Source: Kocuria marina
GTDB lineage: Bacteria > Actinomycetota > Actinomycetes > Actinomycetales > Micrococcaceae
Direction: 5' to 3'
NCBI RefSeq assembly: GCF_000786655.1
Contig: NZ_JROM01000022.1
Coordinates: 62,001 to 126,000 of the forward strand
Length of the DNA: 64,000 bases
Made by a program: the position numbers and the translations under genes. The notes beneath the pieces are model-generated. The model was not told the origin of the DNA. It did no database searches and was given only the letters and a program-made list of their open reading frames with translations. Below, in pieces: positions 1 through 9,266 of this stretch (position 1 is the stretch's first letter; each line of letters begins with the position of its first letter).

Positions 1-121
1 GCTGCTGCTGGACTGACGGCTAGCTCGACGGCGCGGCATGCTCGCCGGGACGTCCGCGGGCGCGCCGGTCTGCGCAGGTGACGGGTGCACCCGCGCTCGG
101 GCCGGGGCGACGTCGCGGGCC

Positions 122-138
122 CCGCGCCGCAAGCGCGG
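122..138 (-). terminator. Hairpin downstream of tag
   Basis: CCGCGC and GCGCGG arms of 6 bp with a 5-nt loop lie just past the tag stop codon. There is no T-run, so this is only a weak terminator candidate. I see nothing else in bases 1-145. Confidence 0.3.
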
Positions 139-145
139 CACCCGT

Positions 146-811
146 TCAGCCGTGGTCGCCCGGGTCCGCCCGGAAGCACCCGGCCAGGTGACCCGGCGCC
201 CGACCGATGCGCTGCAACCACCGGTGGGCGGTGACCGGGCCCACCAGGACGATGCCGTGGGAGCGCAGCACCTGGGACAGCTTGCGGGACTCCGCGGTGC
301 TGTCCGCAAGCGCGAGCGCGTCGACCGGCGCGGCCTCCGAGGCGTCGTCCGGGAGGGGCACCCCGGCCTCCTCCAGGATGCCGAGCCACCGTGGCACGTC
401 CCAGTCCTGGCACACCTCCGCGTTGTGGATCACGGCCTCGATCTTGGCGCGGTTGCGGATGAGCTCGGGGTTGACGAGGAGGTCGTCCACGTCGTCCTCG
501 TCGAACAGGGACACCCGGGCCGGTTCGAGGTCCGCCATGTGGAGGTACCACGCACCGTGGCGCGCCGACTGCGACCACCGGGCCAGGCCGGAGTCCACGA
601 GTTCCAGGGTGAGCGTGGCGAAGTACTCGTCCGCGCTCGAGGGGGTCGTTCCCCAGTCGTGGTCGTGATCCGCGAGCGCGCCGGGGGTGCTCACGGCCCA
701 CGGGCAGCGGTGCAAGCCGTCCCCGCAGTGCACCACCCGGAAGGCGGCGTGGGGCGTGGAGACTGAGGTGTCCTGGGCGTCTGCGGAGGTGGTCTCCGGT
801 GATGTCGTCAT
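146..811 (-). CDS. tag: DNA-3-methyladenine glycosylase I (Tag family)
   Basis: This is a 221-residue base-excision repair enzyme predicted to remove 3-methyladenine from alkylated DNA. The family layout is visible: an N-terminal RCPW with the first zinc-ligand Cys near residue 36, a DHDWG motif with a candidate zinc His, the LELVDSGL segment carrying the candidate catalytic Glu, the IRNRAKIEAVI helix, and a C-terminal GHLAGC with the last His and Cys ligands. E. coli Tag is shorter (187 residues); the extra length is a 30-residue N-terminal tail and a small insertion before residue 170. The ATG start is preceded by TAGCGT and then 6 nt, so the message may be leaderless. It stands alone, divergent from nothing close by. 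Confidence 0.85.
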   Translation of the reverse strand: MTTSPETTSADAQDTSVSTPHAAFRVVHCGDGLHRCPWAVSTPGALADHDHDWGTTPSSADEYFATLTLELVDSGLARWSQSARHGAWYLHMADLEPARVSLFDEDDVDDLLVNPELIRNRAKIEAVIHNAEVCQDWDVPRWLGILEEAGVPLPDDASEAAPVDALALADSTAESRKLSQVLRSHGIVLVGPVTAHRWLQRIGRAPGHLAGCFRADPGDHG

Positions 812-817
812 GGCAGC

Positions 818-823
818 ACGCTA
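818..823 (-). promoter_or_regulatory. -10 element of tag, probable leaderless transcript
   Basis: TAGCGT on the minus strand is separated by 6 nt (GCTGCC) from the tag ATG, so transcription should start at or next to the start codon. No Shine-Dalgarno sequence and no convincing -35 box are seen. Confidence 0.45.
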
Positions 824-926
824 GGACCGGCGGTGTCCAATGATCTGGGCGCGCCGACACCCGGGGATCACCGGCGGGCGAACCCGCCCGAAGCCCGCGC
901 TGTGCAGGGCGATTGCCGCGGGGCTC

Positions 927-2189
927 TCACTCACCCAACGTGTTCTTGTGCACCGCACCGTTCTTCATGATCAGCGCGAGGGACTTCCCGGGGTCGGCCA
1001 GTATCGACAGGTTCTCGAGCGGGTTGCCGTCCACCACCAGCAGGTCGGCCCACGCGCCAGCGCGGATCACGCCCAGGGGCGCCTCACTGTACGGGCTGCG
1101 CTTGCCGCTCAGCCCCAACAGTTCGGCGTTGCCGGAGGTCACGATCTTCAGGGTGCCGACGGCGCCGAAAACCTTTTCGAAGCGCGTCATCAGCACCGAC
1201 TGGATACCCAGCTTCCCGGGCTGGAAGAGCATGTCCGTCCCGAAGGCCACGCGCACCCCGCGGTCCTTGGCCCACTGCGCCACACGGTCCCAGTGGGACG
1301 TGGGTTCGGCCTTCTTGATCTGCTCCTCCGTGAGGGGGTTGTCCCCCTTCTGGAAGGGTTGCAGGGACAACCACGCATTGTTGCGGGCCATCTCGTCCAG
1401 GGTCTCCTCGTCCACCAGGTGGCCGTGTTCGATGGACTTCACACCGGCCCGGATGGCCCGCTTGATGCCCTCCGCGGTGTAGACGTGGGCGCACACGTAC
1501 GTGCCCCAGTCCGCTGCGGTCTGCACGGCCGCGCTGATCTCCTCGGACGCGTACTGCAGGGTGTCCAGGGGGTCGGTGTCCGAGATGACGCCGCCGCCCA
1601 GGGCCAGCTTGATCTGGCTCGCACCGCGCTTGAGCTGGGCGCGCACCGCGGCCTGCACCTCCGCGGGACCGTTGGCCACGGCGAACACGCCGATCTCGTC
1701 GAAACGGGAGGGCCGTCCACCGAGCGTTACCGGGGCGGCGTACGCGGGGCTGAAATCACCGTGTCCCGCCGTCTGGGAGATCAGTGCACCGCTGGGGAAG
1801 ACCCTCGGCCCCGGGACGGACCCCGCGTCGATGGCCTTCTTCACCCCGAACGTGGGTCCCCCGACATCACGCACGGTGGTGAAACCGCGCAGGAGCGTGG
1901 ACTCGGCCTCCGCGACGGCGTTGGCGTACATCAGTCCCGTGTCCGCCTCCAGCATGGCGTCCATCGTGTTGGGGGCGAAGATCATGTGCCAGTGCGCATC
2001 GGACATGCCGGGCATGAGGACGCGGCCGTCGGCGTCGATCCGGCGTGCGCCGTCGGGTGCGGTGAGGGGCTTTTCGGAGACCTCCGAGATCTTCGACCCG
2101 GTGACCAGGACGTCCGCGCGGCGCAGCTCGTCGCTCGTCCCGTCGAACACCTGGGCATCGCTGATCAGAACGGGTTGCTGGTCGGTCAC
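927..2189 (-). CDS. Metal-dependent amidohydrolase (imidazolonepropionase/prolidase-like)
   Basis: A 420-residue amidohydrolase-superfamily hydrolase. Visible hallmarks are the early beta-sandwich segment ending in GRVLMPGMSDAHWHM, with the metal-binding HxH pair, the middle KSIEHGHLVDEETL with further metal His residues, VAFGTDM with the conserved Asp, and a closing ADLLVVDGNPLEN segment typical of the composite domain. These proteins hydrolyse cyclic amides, Xaa-Pro dipeptides or related bonds; the substrate cannot be told here. The GTG start is chosen because GAGGAGGACCC precedes it at good spacing. It is a single gene on the minus strand, 113 nt downstream of the stop codon side of the two-component locus. 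No signal peptide, so cytosolic. Confidence 0.85.
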   Translation of the reverse strand: MTDQQPVLISDAQVFDGTSDELRRADVLVTGSKISEVSEKPLTAPDGARRIDADGRVLMPGMSDAHWHMIFAPNTMDAMLEADTGLMYANAVAEAESTLLRGFTTVRDVGGPTFGVKKAIDAGSVPGPRVFPSGALISQTAGHGDFSPAYAAPVTLGGRPSRFDEIGVFAVANGPAEVQAAVRAQLKRGASQIKLALGGGVISDTDPLDTLQYASEEISAAVQTAADWGTYVCAHVYTAEGIKRAIRAGVKSIEHGHLVDEETLDEMARNNAWLSLQPFQKGDNPLTEEQIKKAEPTSHWDRVAQWAKDRGVRVAFGTDMLFQPGKLGIQSVLMTRFEKVFGAVGTLKIVTSGNAELLGLSGKRSPYSEAPLGVIRAGAWADLLVVDGNPLENLSILADPGKSLALIMKNGAVHKNTLGE

Positions 2190-2302
2190 GGGTCCTCCTC
2201 AGGGCCGGAAGCGGTCTGGGCGGCACGCCGCCCCTCCCTGTGAACCTACTCCGCGGGACGCGCGAGCGGGAAGTTGCGACCCGGACCCGCGCGAGCCCGA
2301 CC

Positions 2303-3328
2303 CTAGAAGACGGAGACCGCCCCCGTGCCGTCCGCGATCTCCACGGCCACGGGATCGGCGTCCGGGTCCTGGGAGTCGTGGACGATGAACACCGCGGTGG
2401 GGTCACCCGGGGGTAGGGCCCGCACGGTCACCGCCCCGGACTCGGCGGCCGCGAGGATCGCCGCGAGCTGCTGCGCGGTGGCTTCCATGACCTCGGGCGA
2501 GGGCACACTGCCGCGCTCGTCCAGGATGTCCACGGAGATCCCTCGGGCACGGGCCGCGCGGGTGAGTTCCAGGACGTAGGGGGTCGCGATGGAGCGGCCG
2601 CGGATGCTGTCCCGCAACTGTGCCTCGGTGAGGCGGAACTGCTGGACGTCGTAGTCGGTGACCTCGGAGGAGTCCTTGGCGATCTGTTCGAGCAACCCGC
2701 CGGCCAGGCGCCGGACCTCGTCCACGCGCCGGTTGGACGCGTAGCGCATCCCCTTCTCGGCCTCGTCGTGACTGCGCGCGGTGGCCAGCAGACGTTGGGT
2801 GTCCTGTCTGCGCCGCTGGAAGAAGTCGTACTGCCGTTCGACCATCCACGTCACGAGCACCATGGCGATGCCCACCACGTGATATGCCTCGATGGGCATG
2901 ATGACGCCGTTGACCACGGGCCAGCGGCTCACGGACAGCACGGAGACACCGAGCCAGACCACGAAGGCCCAGCCCGGGCGGCGTCGCATCCCCAGACCGA
3001 ACAGCAGGGCGATGAACCCCAGGTGGAACCACGGGGTCTGCCCCGCCTGCAGTGTCACGGGGGTCGCGCTGTAGCCCTGCTGGGCGGCCACCAGGAACAG
3101 GACGGAGGCCAGCGCGGTGGGGAGCACGGGGAACTGGGACCCGTCCCAGCGGGGCAGCGCGACGATGGCTCCGGCGAGTGCGTAGGCCACCATGGACACG
3201 GCGAACTCCACCGGCCGGGTGGATTCCCGCAGATAGCCCACGGCGGCCACGAAGGGTGCACAGAACGCGGCCAGCAGGATGATGCGCATGTAGCGGTGGG
3301 CGAAGACCGCCCGCGTGGAGCTGCTCAT
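2303..3328 (-). CDS. Membrane protein resembling a histidine kinase without ATP-binding motifs
   Basis: A 341-residue protein with about five to six hydrophobic segments in residues 15-165, then a charged helical region (residues 170-240, with a MRYASNRRVDEVRRLAGGLLEQIA stretch split by conserved Arg/Asp) that looks like a dimerisation/phosphotransfer-type helix pair. The C-terminal 100 residues sit where a HATPase domain would be, but I find no N box and no DxGxG or GxGxG motif. The ATG overlaps the stop of the upstream kinase by four bases (ATGA), so the two are translationally coupled and share an operon with the response regulator. I infer a partner or modulator of the kinase. It could also be a degenerate kinase kept for sensing. 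Confidence 0.7.
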   Translation of the reverse strand: MSSSTRAVFAHRYMRIILLAAFCAPFVAAVGYLRESTRPVEFAVSMVAYALAGAIVALPRWDGSQFPVLPTALASVLFLVAAQQGYSATPVTLQAGQTPWFHLGFIALLFGLGMRRRPGWAFVVWLGVSVLSVSRWPVVNGVIMPIEAYHVVGIAMVLVTWMVERQYDFFQRRRQDTQRLLATARSHDEAEKGMRYASNRRVDEVRRLAGGLLEQIAKDSSEVTDYDVQQFRLTEAQLRDSIRGRSIATPYVLELTRAARARGISVDILDERGSVPSPEVMEATAQQLAAILAAAESGAVTVRALPPGDPTAVFIVHDSQDPDADPVAVEIADGTGAVSVF

Positions 3329-4632
3329 GCCGCCGCGTCCTTGGGCCACACCAGCGTCATGCGCGTCCCCCGCCCCGGCGCGGTGTCGAGGGACACGCGG
3401 CCACCGATGGACTCGAGGTTCTCCACGATGGACACGCGCACGCCGAGGCGCCGGTTGGGGACGTCGTGGTAGTTGAACCCTCGGCCGTCGTCGCTGATCG
3501 TGAAGCGCAGGTAGAACCCCTCGGGGTTGATGGCGGTGGCCGGACAGAGCTCGCCCTCCATCGACACGGTCGTGTACTCGCTGCCCGAGTGCCGGGCGCT
3601 GTTGGACACAGCTTCCGTGACGGCCTGGGTCAAGCCGTGGGCCACGTCCGCGGGGACGAACACCCGCGGTTCCCCCACGGGACGCATGGGTGCGCGCAGG
3701 TTCGTGAACCGCACGCGCGCGCGCCACGGAGCCAGGGCCTCCATGAGCTCGTCCATGAGCACGTGGACCATCACGGTGTGGTTCGCGGAGGCGCGGTCGG
3801 ACTCCTCGGCCAGGATGTCCAGCGCCCGTGACGCGAGCTGGCGCGTGCGTTTGGGCAGCACACCCCGGGAGCGGGACGCGTCCAGCAACGCGGCCATCAC
3901 GTTGTCGTGGATCAGCCGGTCGATCCGTTCCTGATCGGCGGTCTCGGAGCGGCTGCGCCGCAGCGCGAGCGTCTGGGACAGGGCCTCGGCGTAGGCGATG
4001 TCCATACGCTCGACCCCGTGCTTGCCCGCGGTGAGGACCACGACCAGCACGAGCCCGAACACCATGCGGGAGAGTCCCGCCGTGAGCCATGACTCCGGGA
4101 TGGGCTCCGCGGTGATGAGCAGGGCGGAGATCAGGGCGTACACGGCCTCGTTGAGCACCATGTACAGGAGGGCGGCCGTGGGACTCCACAACACCGCCGC
4201 GGCTCCCACCGCCAAGATGATGAACCCCGAGATCCAGGGGTTCTGGGGCATCGGCTCGCCCGTCCACGCCAGGGGCAACGCCAGGATGGACGCGGAGACC
4301 ACGGCCGTGTAGGCCACGAACACCCAGGGCCGCACGGAGTGGCGCAACCCGTAGAACAGTGTGAGACCGGTGAGCACGGCGAGCGCCAAGAGGAAGACCG
4401 TGTACCACCCGCGCAGGGAGTGCTGTTGCTGCGCGAAGATGGGCAGCGCCTCGATCAGGTGGGTCACGGCGAAGACGCCGAAACCGATCATCGCGAACCA
4501 GTGGGCGCGGTAGGTGTTCAGCCCCAGCTCGTCGGGTGCGGTGGTCGCGAAGAACCGCTTCCACCGCAAGCGGGTGTTGACCGTCCGGTAGGAGCGGGCC
4601 CGGCCGTCCGTGGGCTTGCCGAGCAGGATCAC
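3325..4632 (-). CDS. Sensor histidine kinase (NarL-type partner)
   Basis: A 435-residue membrane kinase. Six or so hydrophobic segments occupy residues 40-215. The phosphoacceptor region follows with RIDRLIHDNVMAALL, where His242 is the likely phosphorylated residue. The HATPase domain shows an N box (VTEAVSNSARHSG), a G1 motif (SDDGRGF) and a C-terminal GRGTRMTLVWP. This is the compact HisKA_3-like arrangement that pairs with LuxR-type regulators. It begins at GTG 20 bases after the response regulator stop and is overlapped by four bases by the next gene. The signal is unknown because the sensor part is entirely within the membrane. Confidence 0.85.
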   Translation of the reverse strand: MILLGKPTDGRARSYRTVNTRLRWKRFFATTAPDELGLNTYRAHWFAMIGFGVFAVTHLIEALPIFAQQQHSLRGWYTVFLLALAVLTGLTLFYGLRHSVRPWVFVAYTAVVSASILALPLAWTGEPMPQNPWISGFIILAVGAAAVLWSPTAALLYMVLNEAVYALISALLITAEPIPESWLTAGLSRMVFGLVLVVVLTAGKHGVERMDIAYAEALSQTLALRRSRSETADQERIDRLIHDNVMAALLDASRSRGVLPKRTRQLASRALDILAEESDRASANHTVMVHVLMDELMEALAPWRARVRFTNLRAPMRPVGEPRVFVPADVAHGLTQAVTEAVSNSARHSGSEYTTVSMEGELCPATAINPEGFYLRFTISDDGRGFNYHDVPNRRLGVRVSIVENLESIGGRVSLDTAPGRGTRMTLVWPKDAAA

Positions 4633-4651
4633 GGGGTGTCCGGTGCGGGAA

Positions 4652-5368
4652 TCACAGCTTCTTCTCGGCGCTCGTCACGTCGTCCTCGGGGTCCACGAGA
4701 CCGTCCTCGATCGCGCGGATGCGCAGGTCGATCTTGGTGGGGGCCGGACGCCCGATCCGCGCGTACTTCTCACGGATCCGGTCGATGTTGGTCTTCACCG
4801 CGGACTGCTTGATCCCCATGCGACGGGCGACCTGGACCTGGGCGAACCCGGAGGCGTACAGGCGCAGGGTCTCGCGTTCGCGCGGGGACAGGGCGGCGCG
4901 GGAGAACTCGACGTCCCCGTCGATGGCCGCGGCCAGTTCCTTGGTGATCACGGGTTTGCCGTCCGCGATCGCCCGGGCCTCCTCGATGGCGTGCTCGAGC
5001 GGGTCCGACTTGCGCACCAACCCCAGGGCGCCGGCGCGCAACGCCTCGCGGATCAATCCGGCGTTCTCGCCGATGCTGAAGATCAGCACCTTCATCCCGG
5101 CGCTGCGCAACCGTTCCACGTTGCTCGCCGGGCGGGACTTGTCCGCCAGGGACAGGTCCAGCAGGACGACGTCGCACTCGATGCGTTTCGAGCCCTGCGC
5201 GGTCAGGGCGGGATTCTCCGGGTCCCGGCCCAACTGGTCCAGCAGGGTGGACACGGAATCCGATGACCCCACGAGCTTGACGTCCGCGAGCGATGTCATG
5301 GACACCAGACGCACGCCTTCACGGACCACTTCATGATCGTCGACTACGGCGACGAGTGTTGAAGGCAT
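4652..5368 (-). CDS. Two-component response regulator, NarL/LuxR family
   Basis: A 238-residue regulator. The receiver domain has the acidic pair Asp10-Asp11, the phosphoacceptor Asp71 in VVLLDLSLAD and a conserved Lys in LVRKSDP. A LuxR-type helix-turn-helix follows at about residues 155-215 (SPRERETLRLYASGF, then a VKTNIDRIREKY recognition helix). The receiver is longer than usual because of an insertion around residues 45-65. GGAGGAAC precedes the ATG at good distance. It is the first gene of a three-gene minus-strand operon with a kinase and a kinase-like membrane protein, so it probably controls this operon or genes elsewhere in response to an envelope signal. Confidence 0.88.
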   Translation of the reverse strand: MPSTLVAVVDDHEVVREGVRLVSMTSLADVKLVGSSDSVSTLLDQLGRDPENPALTAQGSKRIECDVVLLDLSLADKSRPASNVERLRSAGMKVLIFSIGENAGLIREALRAGALGLVRKSDPLEHAIEEARAIADGKPVITKELAAAIDGDVEFSRAALSPRERETLRLYASGFAQVQVARRMGIKQSAVKTNIDRIREKYARIGRPAPTKIDLRIRAIEDGLVDPEDDVTSAEKKL

Positions 5369-5431
5369 AGAAAGTTCCTCCGTACTCCCCAGTGAGGACC
5401 CAGCCCAGGCCCTCGACAGAACGGAAGTCTA

Positions 5432-6397
5432 CTAGCTCATTGCATTCGAAACCGTCCAGGCGTCCACTTTACGGTGGTAGCGCATGCCCCACACCCCGCC
5501 GAGGATCGCGCCCGCGAGTCCCAGCAGCACGAGACCCGCGAGCGCGATGAGACCCATTCCCACATCGCGCCCGATCAGCTCCTGCACGACCCAGCGGGGA
5601 CCGGCCGCCGCGGCGGCGTCGGCCCACAGCAACACCACGACCGAGGCGACGGCGCGCGCCAGCAGGGACCACAGCCACACGCTCACGCCCTGGGCCACCC
5701 CCGAGAAGCGCGCCATGCGCCCGGCCACGTACCCTCCCGCGAGCATCGAGAGCAGTTCCGCGACGCCCAGGACGGCGACGGCGATCCACGACTGGGCCGC
5801 GCCCGGCGCCTGCCATGCCCGGGCCAGGGTGTCGCCCGCTCCCCGGGTCACGTCCAGGCCCAGCTGGGGTCCCAGCAGCCCGGCGAGCGTGAGCAACAGG
5901 CCACCCAGAGAGATGGCCGTGAGCAGGCCCAGCACCCCGGGGATCAGTTGCATGCCGCCGAAGCGCTGCCGCTGCCGCGCCCGCAGCTCCTCCACCGTGG
6001 GCCGGGCCGCGGTGGTGGAGCCCTCCGGACGCACCGCGGGGCGCATCGAGTCCCACGCGGCCTCGGCCGAGATCCGCTCGCTCGGGGGCGTGAGGTGGTC
6101 GTCGCCCACGGGGTCCGTGTTCCCGGAGCGTCCGTCCCGCGGGTGCAGGCGTCCGGAGGCGACGCCGGTGCGTCCCGTACGCGGTGCGGTGTCCCGGGCG
6201 GGGGAGCGGGCGTCGTCGTACGGGGAGACCGACGGCAGGGCGGCGGTGTCCCCGTACGCGGCGTCGTCGTGCTGGACCCCGGGACGGGGGAGGGGGCGCG
6301 TGGCCTGGGCATCGCCGGCGGGGCTCACCCGGGAGATCGGCTCGGTCCAGGGTGCGTTGCCGTCATCGAGGGGATCGCGAGCGGTGGAGGGGGACAT
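5432..6397 (-). CDS. Hypothetical membrane protein with disordered N-terminus
   Basis: A 321-residue protein that I do not recognise. Residues 1-150 are rich in Pro, Ser, Arg and Asp and look disordered. The C-terminal 170 residues contain four hydrophobic helices, including a GGYVAGRMARFSG loop and a Gly-rich last helix, ending with a short basic tail. I start it at the ATG followed by Ser-Pro-Ser because coding character upstream is poor and GAGG lies about eight bases before. It is transcribed away from the acyl-CoA ligase, so the 156-base gap up to 6553 must hold both promoters. Function unknown; integral membrane location is the only firm call. Confidence 0.65.
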   Translation of the reverse strand: MSPSTARDPLDDGNAPWTEPISRVSPAGDAQATRPLPRPGVQHDDAAYGDTAALPSVSPYDDARSPARDTAPRTGRTGVASGRLHPRDGRSGNTDPVGDDHLTPPSERISAEAAWDSMRPAVRPEGSTTAARPTVEELRARQRQRFGGMQLIPGVLGLLTAISLGGLLLTLAGLLGPQLGLDVTRGAGDTLARAWQAPGAAQSWIAVAVLGVAELLSMLAGGYVAGRMARFSGVAQGVSVWLWSLLARAVASVVVLLWADAAAAAGPRWVVQELIGRDVGMGLIALAGLVLLGLAGAILGGVWGMRYHRKVDAWTVSNAMS

Positions 6398-6540
6398 GGA
6401 GGGCCTCGATTCGGCGGGGAGTCCGGTGGCGGGTCCCCAGAAGTCTATCGAGACCGGGACCGTGGGACGGGTCCGGGACGCCGGGTGCGACGTCGTCGTG
6501 GGACGCGGGCGAATGTCCCGCGGCGGGACGGGCGGGACGG

Positions 6541-6546
6541 TAGCCT
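6541..6546 (+). promoter_or_regulatory. -10 element of acyl-CoA ligase gene, probable leaderless start
   Basis: TAGCCT stands 7 nt before the ATG at 6554. There is no ribosome binding site, which supports a leaderless message and the chosen start. Confidence 0.45.
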
Positions 6547-6553
6547 CGCTGAC

Positions 6554-8263
6554 ATGGCTGAGACGAATTCCCGAGACTTCCTGGCGACCCGCCCGTGGAC
6601 GACGAGCTACGACCCCGGCGTCCCCCGGGACCTGGAGCTGCCCGAGACCTCCCTGGTGCACATGCTCGAGAAATCGGTGGCCCGCCACGGCGCGAAGACG
6701 GCGGTCGAGTTCTTCGGCGCGGGCCTGACGTACGCGCAGCTCGGTGACCAGGTGCGACGGGTCGCGGAAGGACTGCGGCTGCTGGGCGTGCAGGCCGGGG
6801 ACCGCGTGGCCATCGTGCTACCCAACTGCCCCCAGCACATCGTGGCCTTCTACGCCGCCCTGCGGCTCGGGGCCATCGTGGTGGAACACAACCCGCTATA
6901 CACGACCCCGGAACTGCGCCACCAGTTCGAGGACCACGGTGCGCGCGTGGTGATCGCGTGGGACAAGGTGGCCGCACGGATCACCGGGATGCCCAAGGAC
7001 CTGGCCATCGAGCACGTGGTGGCCGTGGACATCACCGCGAGCATGCCCACGATGATGCGCGTGGGACTGCGCCTGCCCCTCAAGAAGCTCGCCGAGCAGC
7101 GCCGGGAGCTCACCCAGCCGGCCCCGGGGACCATCGCGTGGAAGTCCCTCGTGGACTCCGACCCGATCCGTGAGGACCACCCCCGGCCCGCGGCCACGGA
7201 CATCGCCCTGCTGCAGTACACGTCCGGGACCACGGGCCTTCCCAAGGGCGCCATGCTGAGCCACCGCAACCTGGAGTCCAACGCCGTGATGGGCCAGCAC
7301 TGGTTGGACAGCTCGTCCGACGAGGTCGTCTACGGCGTGCTGCCCCTGTTCCACGCCTTCGGGCTGACCCTGGGTGTCACGTTCGCGATGTCCCTGGGCG
7401 CCAAGCTCGTCCTGTTCCCCACCGTGCGCGCGGACCTCATCCTGCGGGCCATGAAGAAGAGCATGCCCACGGTGCTGCCGGCCGTCCCGCCCGTGTACCA
7501 GAAGGTGCTCGACGCCGCCGCGGAGCAGGGGAAGGACCTCACCGGCATCCGGGTCGCGGTGTCCGGGGCCATGACACTGCCCGTGCCCCTGGTCGAGACG
7601 TGGGAGGACGCCACGGGCGGGGTGCTGATCGAGGGGTACGGCCTCACCGAGTGCTCCCCGCTGGTCGCGTGCAACCCGCTCAACGAGCACCGCCGTTCGG
7701 GTTCGATCGGCATCCCCTTCCCGAGCACGGACGTGCGCATGGTGGATCCGGACACGGGCGAGGACGTCCCCGTGGATGCGGAGGGTGAGCTGCTGGTGAA
7801 GGGCCCCCAGGTCACGCAGGGCTACTGGAAGCGCCCCGAGGAGACCGCGAAACTGTTCACGGAGGACGGCTGGCTGCGCACCGGTGACATCGTGACGGTG
7901 GACCAGGACGGCTTCCTGCGCGTGGTGGACCGGATCAAGGAAGTGGTGATCACCGGCGGCTTCAACGTGGCCCCCACCGAGGTGGAGACCGCACTGAAAC
8001 TGCACGACAGCGTCGCGGACGCGGCCGTGGTGGGCATCCCCAATGACGACGGCAACGAGACCGTGGTCGCGGCGGTCGTCCTGGAACCCGGGGTCACCCT
8101 GGACGAGGACGCCCTGCGCAAGCACTGCTACGACAAGGTCACCCGCTACAAGGTGCCCCGCCGGATCGTGGCCATGGACGACCTGCCCCGCACGATGCTC
8201 GGTAAGACCCTGCGGCGAGCGGTCAAGCAGGACATCATCAAGAACAACCTGTTGGACTCCTGA
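6554..8263 (+). CDS. Long-chain fatty-acid--CoA ligase (FadD-like)
   Basis: A 569-residue AMP-forming acyl-CoA synthetase that activates fatty acids through an acyl-adenylate. The P-loop-like motif YTSGTTGLPKGAMLSH lies near residue 222, the GYGLTECSP adenine-binding motif near 362, the GWLRTGD motif near 437 and the DRIKEVVITGGFNVAP hinge near 458. The catalytic Lys of the mobile C-terminal domain is in MLGKTLRR close to the end. Length is normal for the family. The start is the ATG directly behind a TAGCCT box; reading further upstream gives non-coding-looking sequence. A related but ruined ligase gene follows 70 bases downstream. Confidence 0.9.
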   Translation: MAETNSRDFLATRPWTTSYDPGVPRDLELPETSLVHMLEKSVARHGAKTAVEFFGAGLTYAQLGDQVRRVAEGLRLLGVQAGDRVAIVLPNCPQHIVAFYAALRLGAIVVEHNPLYTTPELRHQFEDHGARVVIAWDKVAARITGMPKDLAIEHVVAVDITASMPTMMRVGLRLPLKKLAEQRRELTQPAPGTIAWKSLVDSDPIREDHPRPAATDIALLQYTSGTTGLPKGAMLSHRNLESNAVMGQHWLDSSSDEVVYGVLPLFHAFGLTLGVTFAMSLGAKLVLFPTVRADLILRAMKKSMPTVLPAVPPVYQKVLDAAAEQGKDLTGIRVAVSGAMTLPVPLVETWEDATGGVLIEGYGLTECSPLVACNPLNEHRRSGSIGIPFPSTDVRMVDPDTGEDVPVDAEGELLVKGPQVTQGYWKRPEETAKLFTEDGWLRTGDIVTVDQDGFLRVVDRIKEVVITGGFNVAPTEVETALKLHDSVADAAVVGIPNDDGNETVVAAVVLEPGVTLDEDALRKHCYDKVTRYKVPRRIVAMDDLPRTMLGKTLRRAVKQDIIKNNLLDS

Positions 8264-8332
8264 CACCTCATCGGCCGGGATCAGCTCGGTCGGAACAACT
8301 CCTGCCGAACGGGCGGGCACCACGGGGGCCGG

Positions 8333-9251
8333 GTGGCCTACATGGGGTTCAACCACCCCGCCCTGCTGGAGACGTTCTTCGCCGCGGGATCGATCGGGGC
8401 GGCCGCAGTCCTGGTGAACCCCCGGCTGCGGCAGGCGGAAGTGGAGTACATTCTGGGCGACTGCGGTGCCACCACCGTGGTCTTCGGGCAGGACCAACGC
8501 GAGAATGCTGCGGGTCTGGAGGCCGAACTGACCGGCGTGCGCTCCTGGGTGAGTATGGACGGCGGCGGACCCGGGGAGGAGTACGAGCGGTTCCTGGCCT
8601 CCGGTTCCGAGGAGCTCGTGGACGAACCGGTGGAGCAGGACGACCTGGCCCTGATCATGTACACGTCCGGGACCACGGGCCGGCCCGAGGGTGCCACGCT
8701 CACGCACCGGACAACCTCTTCTACCAGTACGTCAACACCCTGATCGGTCAGGACCCGCGCCAGGACGAGGACCACCTGGCCGTGGCGCCCCTGTTCCACA
8801 TTGCCGGGCTGACCATGATGACGCTGCCCCCATTCATGCTGGGCGGGACCATCATCATCCACCGTCAGTTCCGCACCCCGGACGTGGTGACTCCGGGGGC
8901 ATCGCCGTGGAGGACGAGGACGGGTACCTCTACGTCAAGGACCGCATGAAGGACATGTACATCTCGGGCGGGGAGAACGTGTACCCCGCCGAGGTGGAGA
9001 ACGCCCTGCCGGGTCTCGAGGAGATCCAGGAAGCGGCCGTGATCGGTGTGCCGGACGGGCGTTGGGGCGAGACCGGCCGCGCGTTCGTCGTGCTGTTCGA
9101 GGACGCCCCCGAGCTGAGCGGGAACGAGATCCTCACCCGGCTGCGCGAGGGGCTGGCTACCTACAAGCTTCGCACCCGGGTGGAGGTCGTGGCCGAACTG
9201 CCGCGCACCACGGGCAAGATCCAGAAGAACGTCCTACGCGAACGCGCCTGA
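8333..9251 (+). pseudogene. Acyl-CoA synthetase remnant with frameshift and internal deletion
   Basis: This is the debris of a second AMP-forming ligase, spread over three reading frames. Frame 2 gives GDRVAYMGFNHP-like sequence and the YTSGTTGRPEGATLTHR motif up to about 8708. A one-base loss then moves the homologous sequence (NLFYQYVN, APLFHIAGLTMM) into frame 1. Near 8888 the text jumps from the RQFRTPDVV region to the far C-terminal GYLYVKDRMKDMYISGGENVYPAEVE in frame 0, so roughly 150-200 residues are missing. The normal N-terminus is also absent: an in-frame stop lies at 8261, and no start with a ribosome site is visible. The C-terminal Lys motif TTGKIQKNVLRE is still readable. It cannot make a working enzyme. 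Confidence 0.85.
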
Positions 9252-9266
9252 TCCCGAGGAACCACC

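Noticed and set aside
5474-6553. Upstream extension of the acyl-CoA ligase to 929 residues
   Set aside because: The added 360 residues are antisense to the membrane-protein gene; the family N-terminus and TAGCCT box support the start at 6554.
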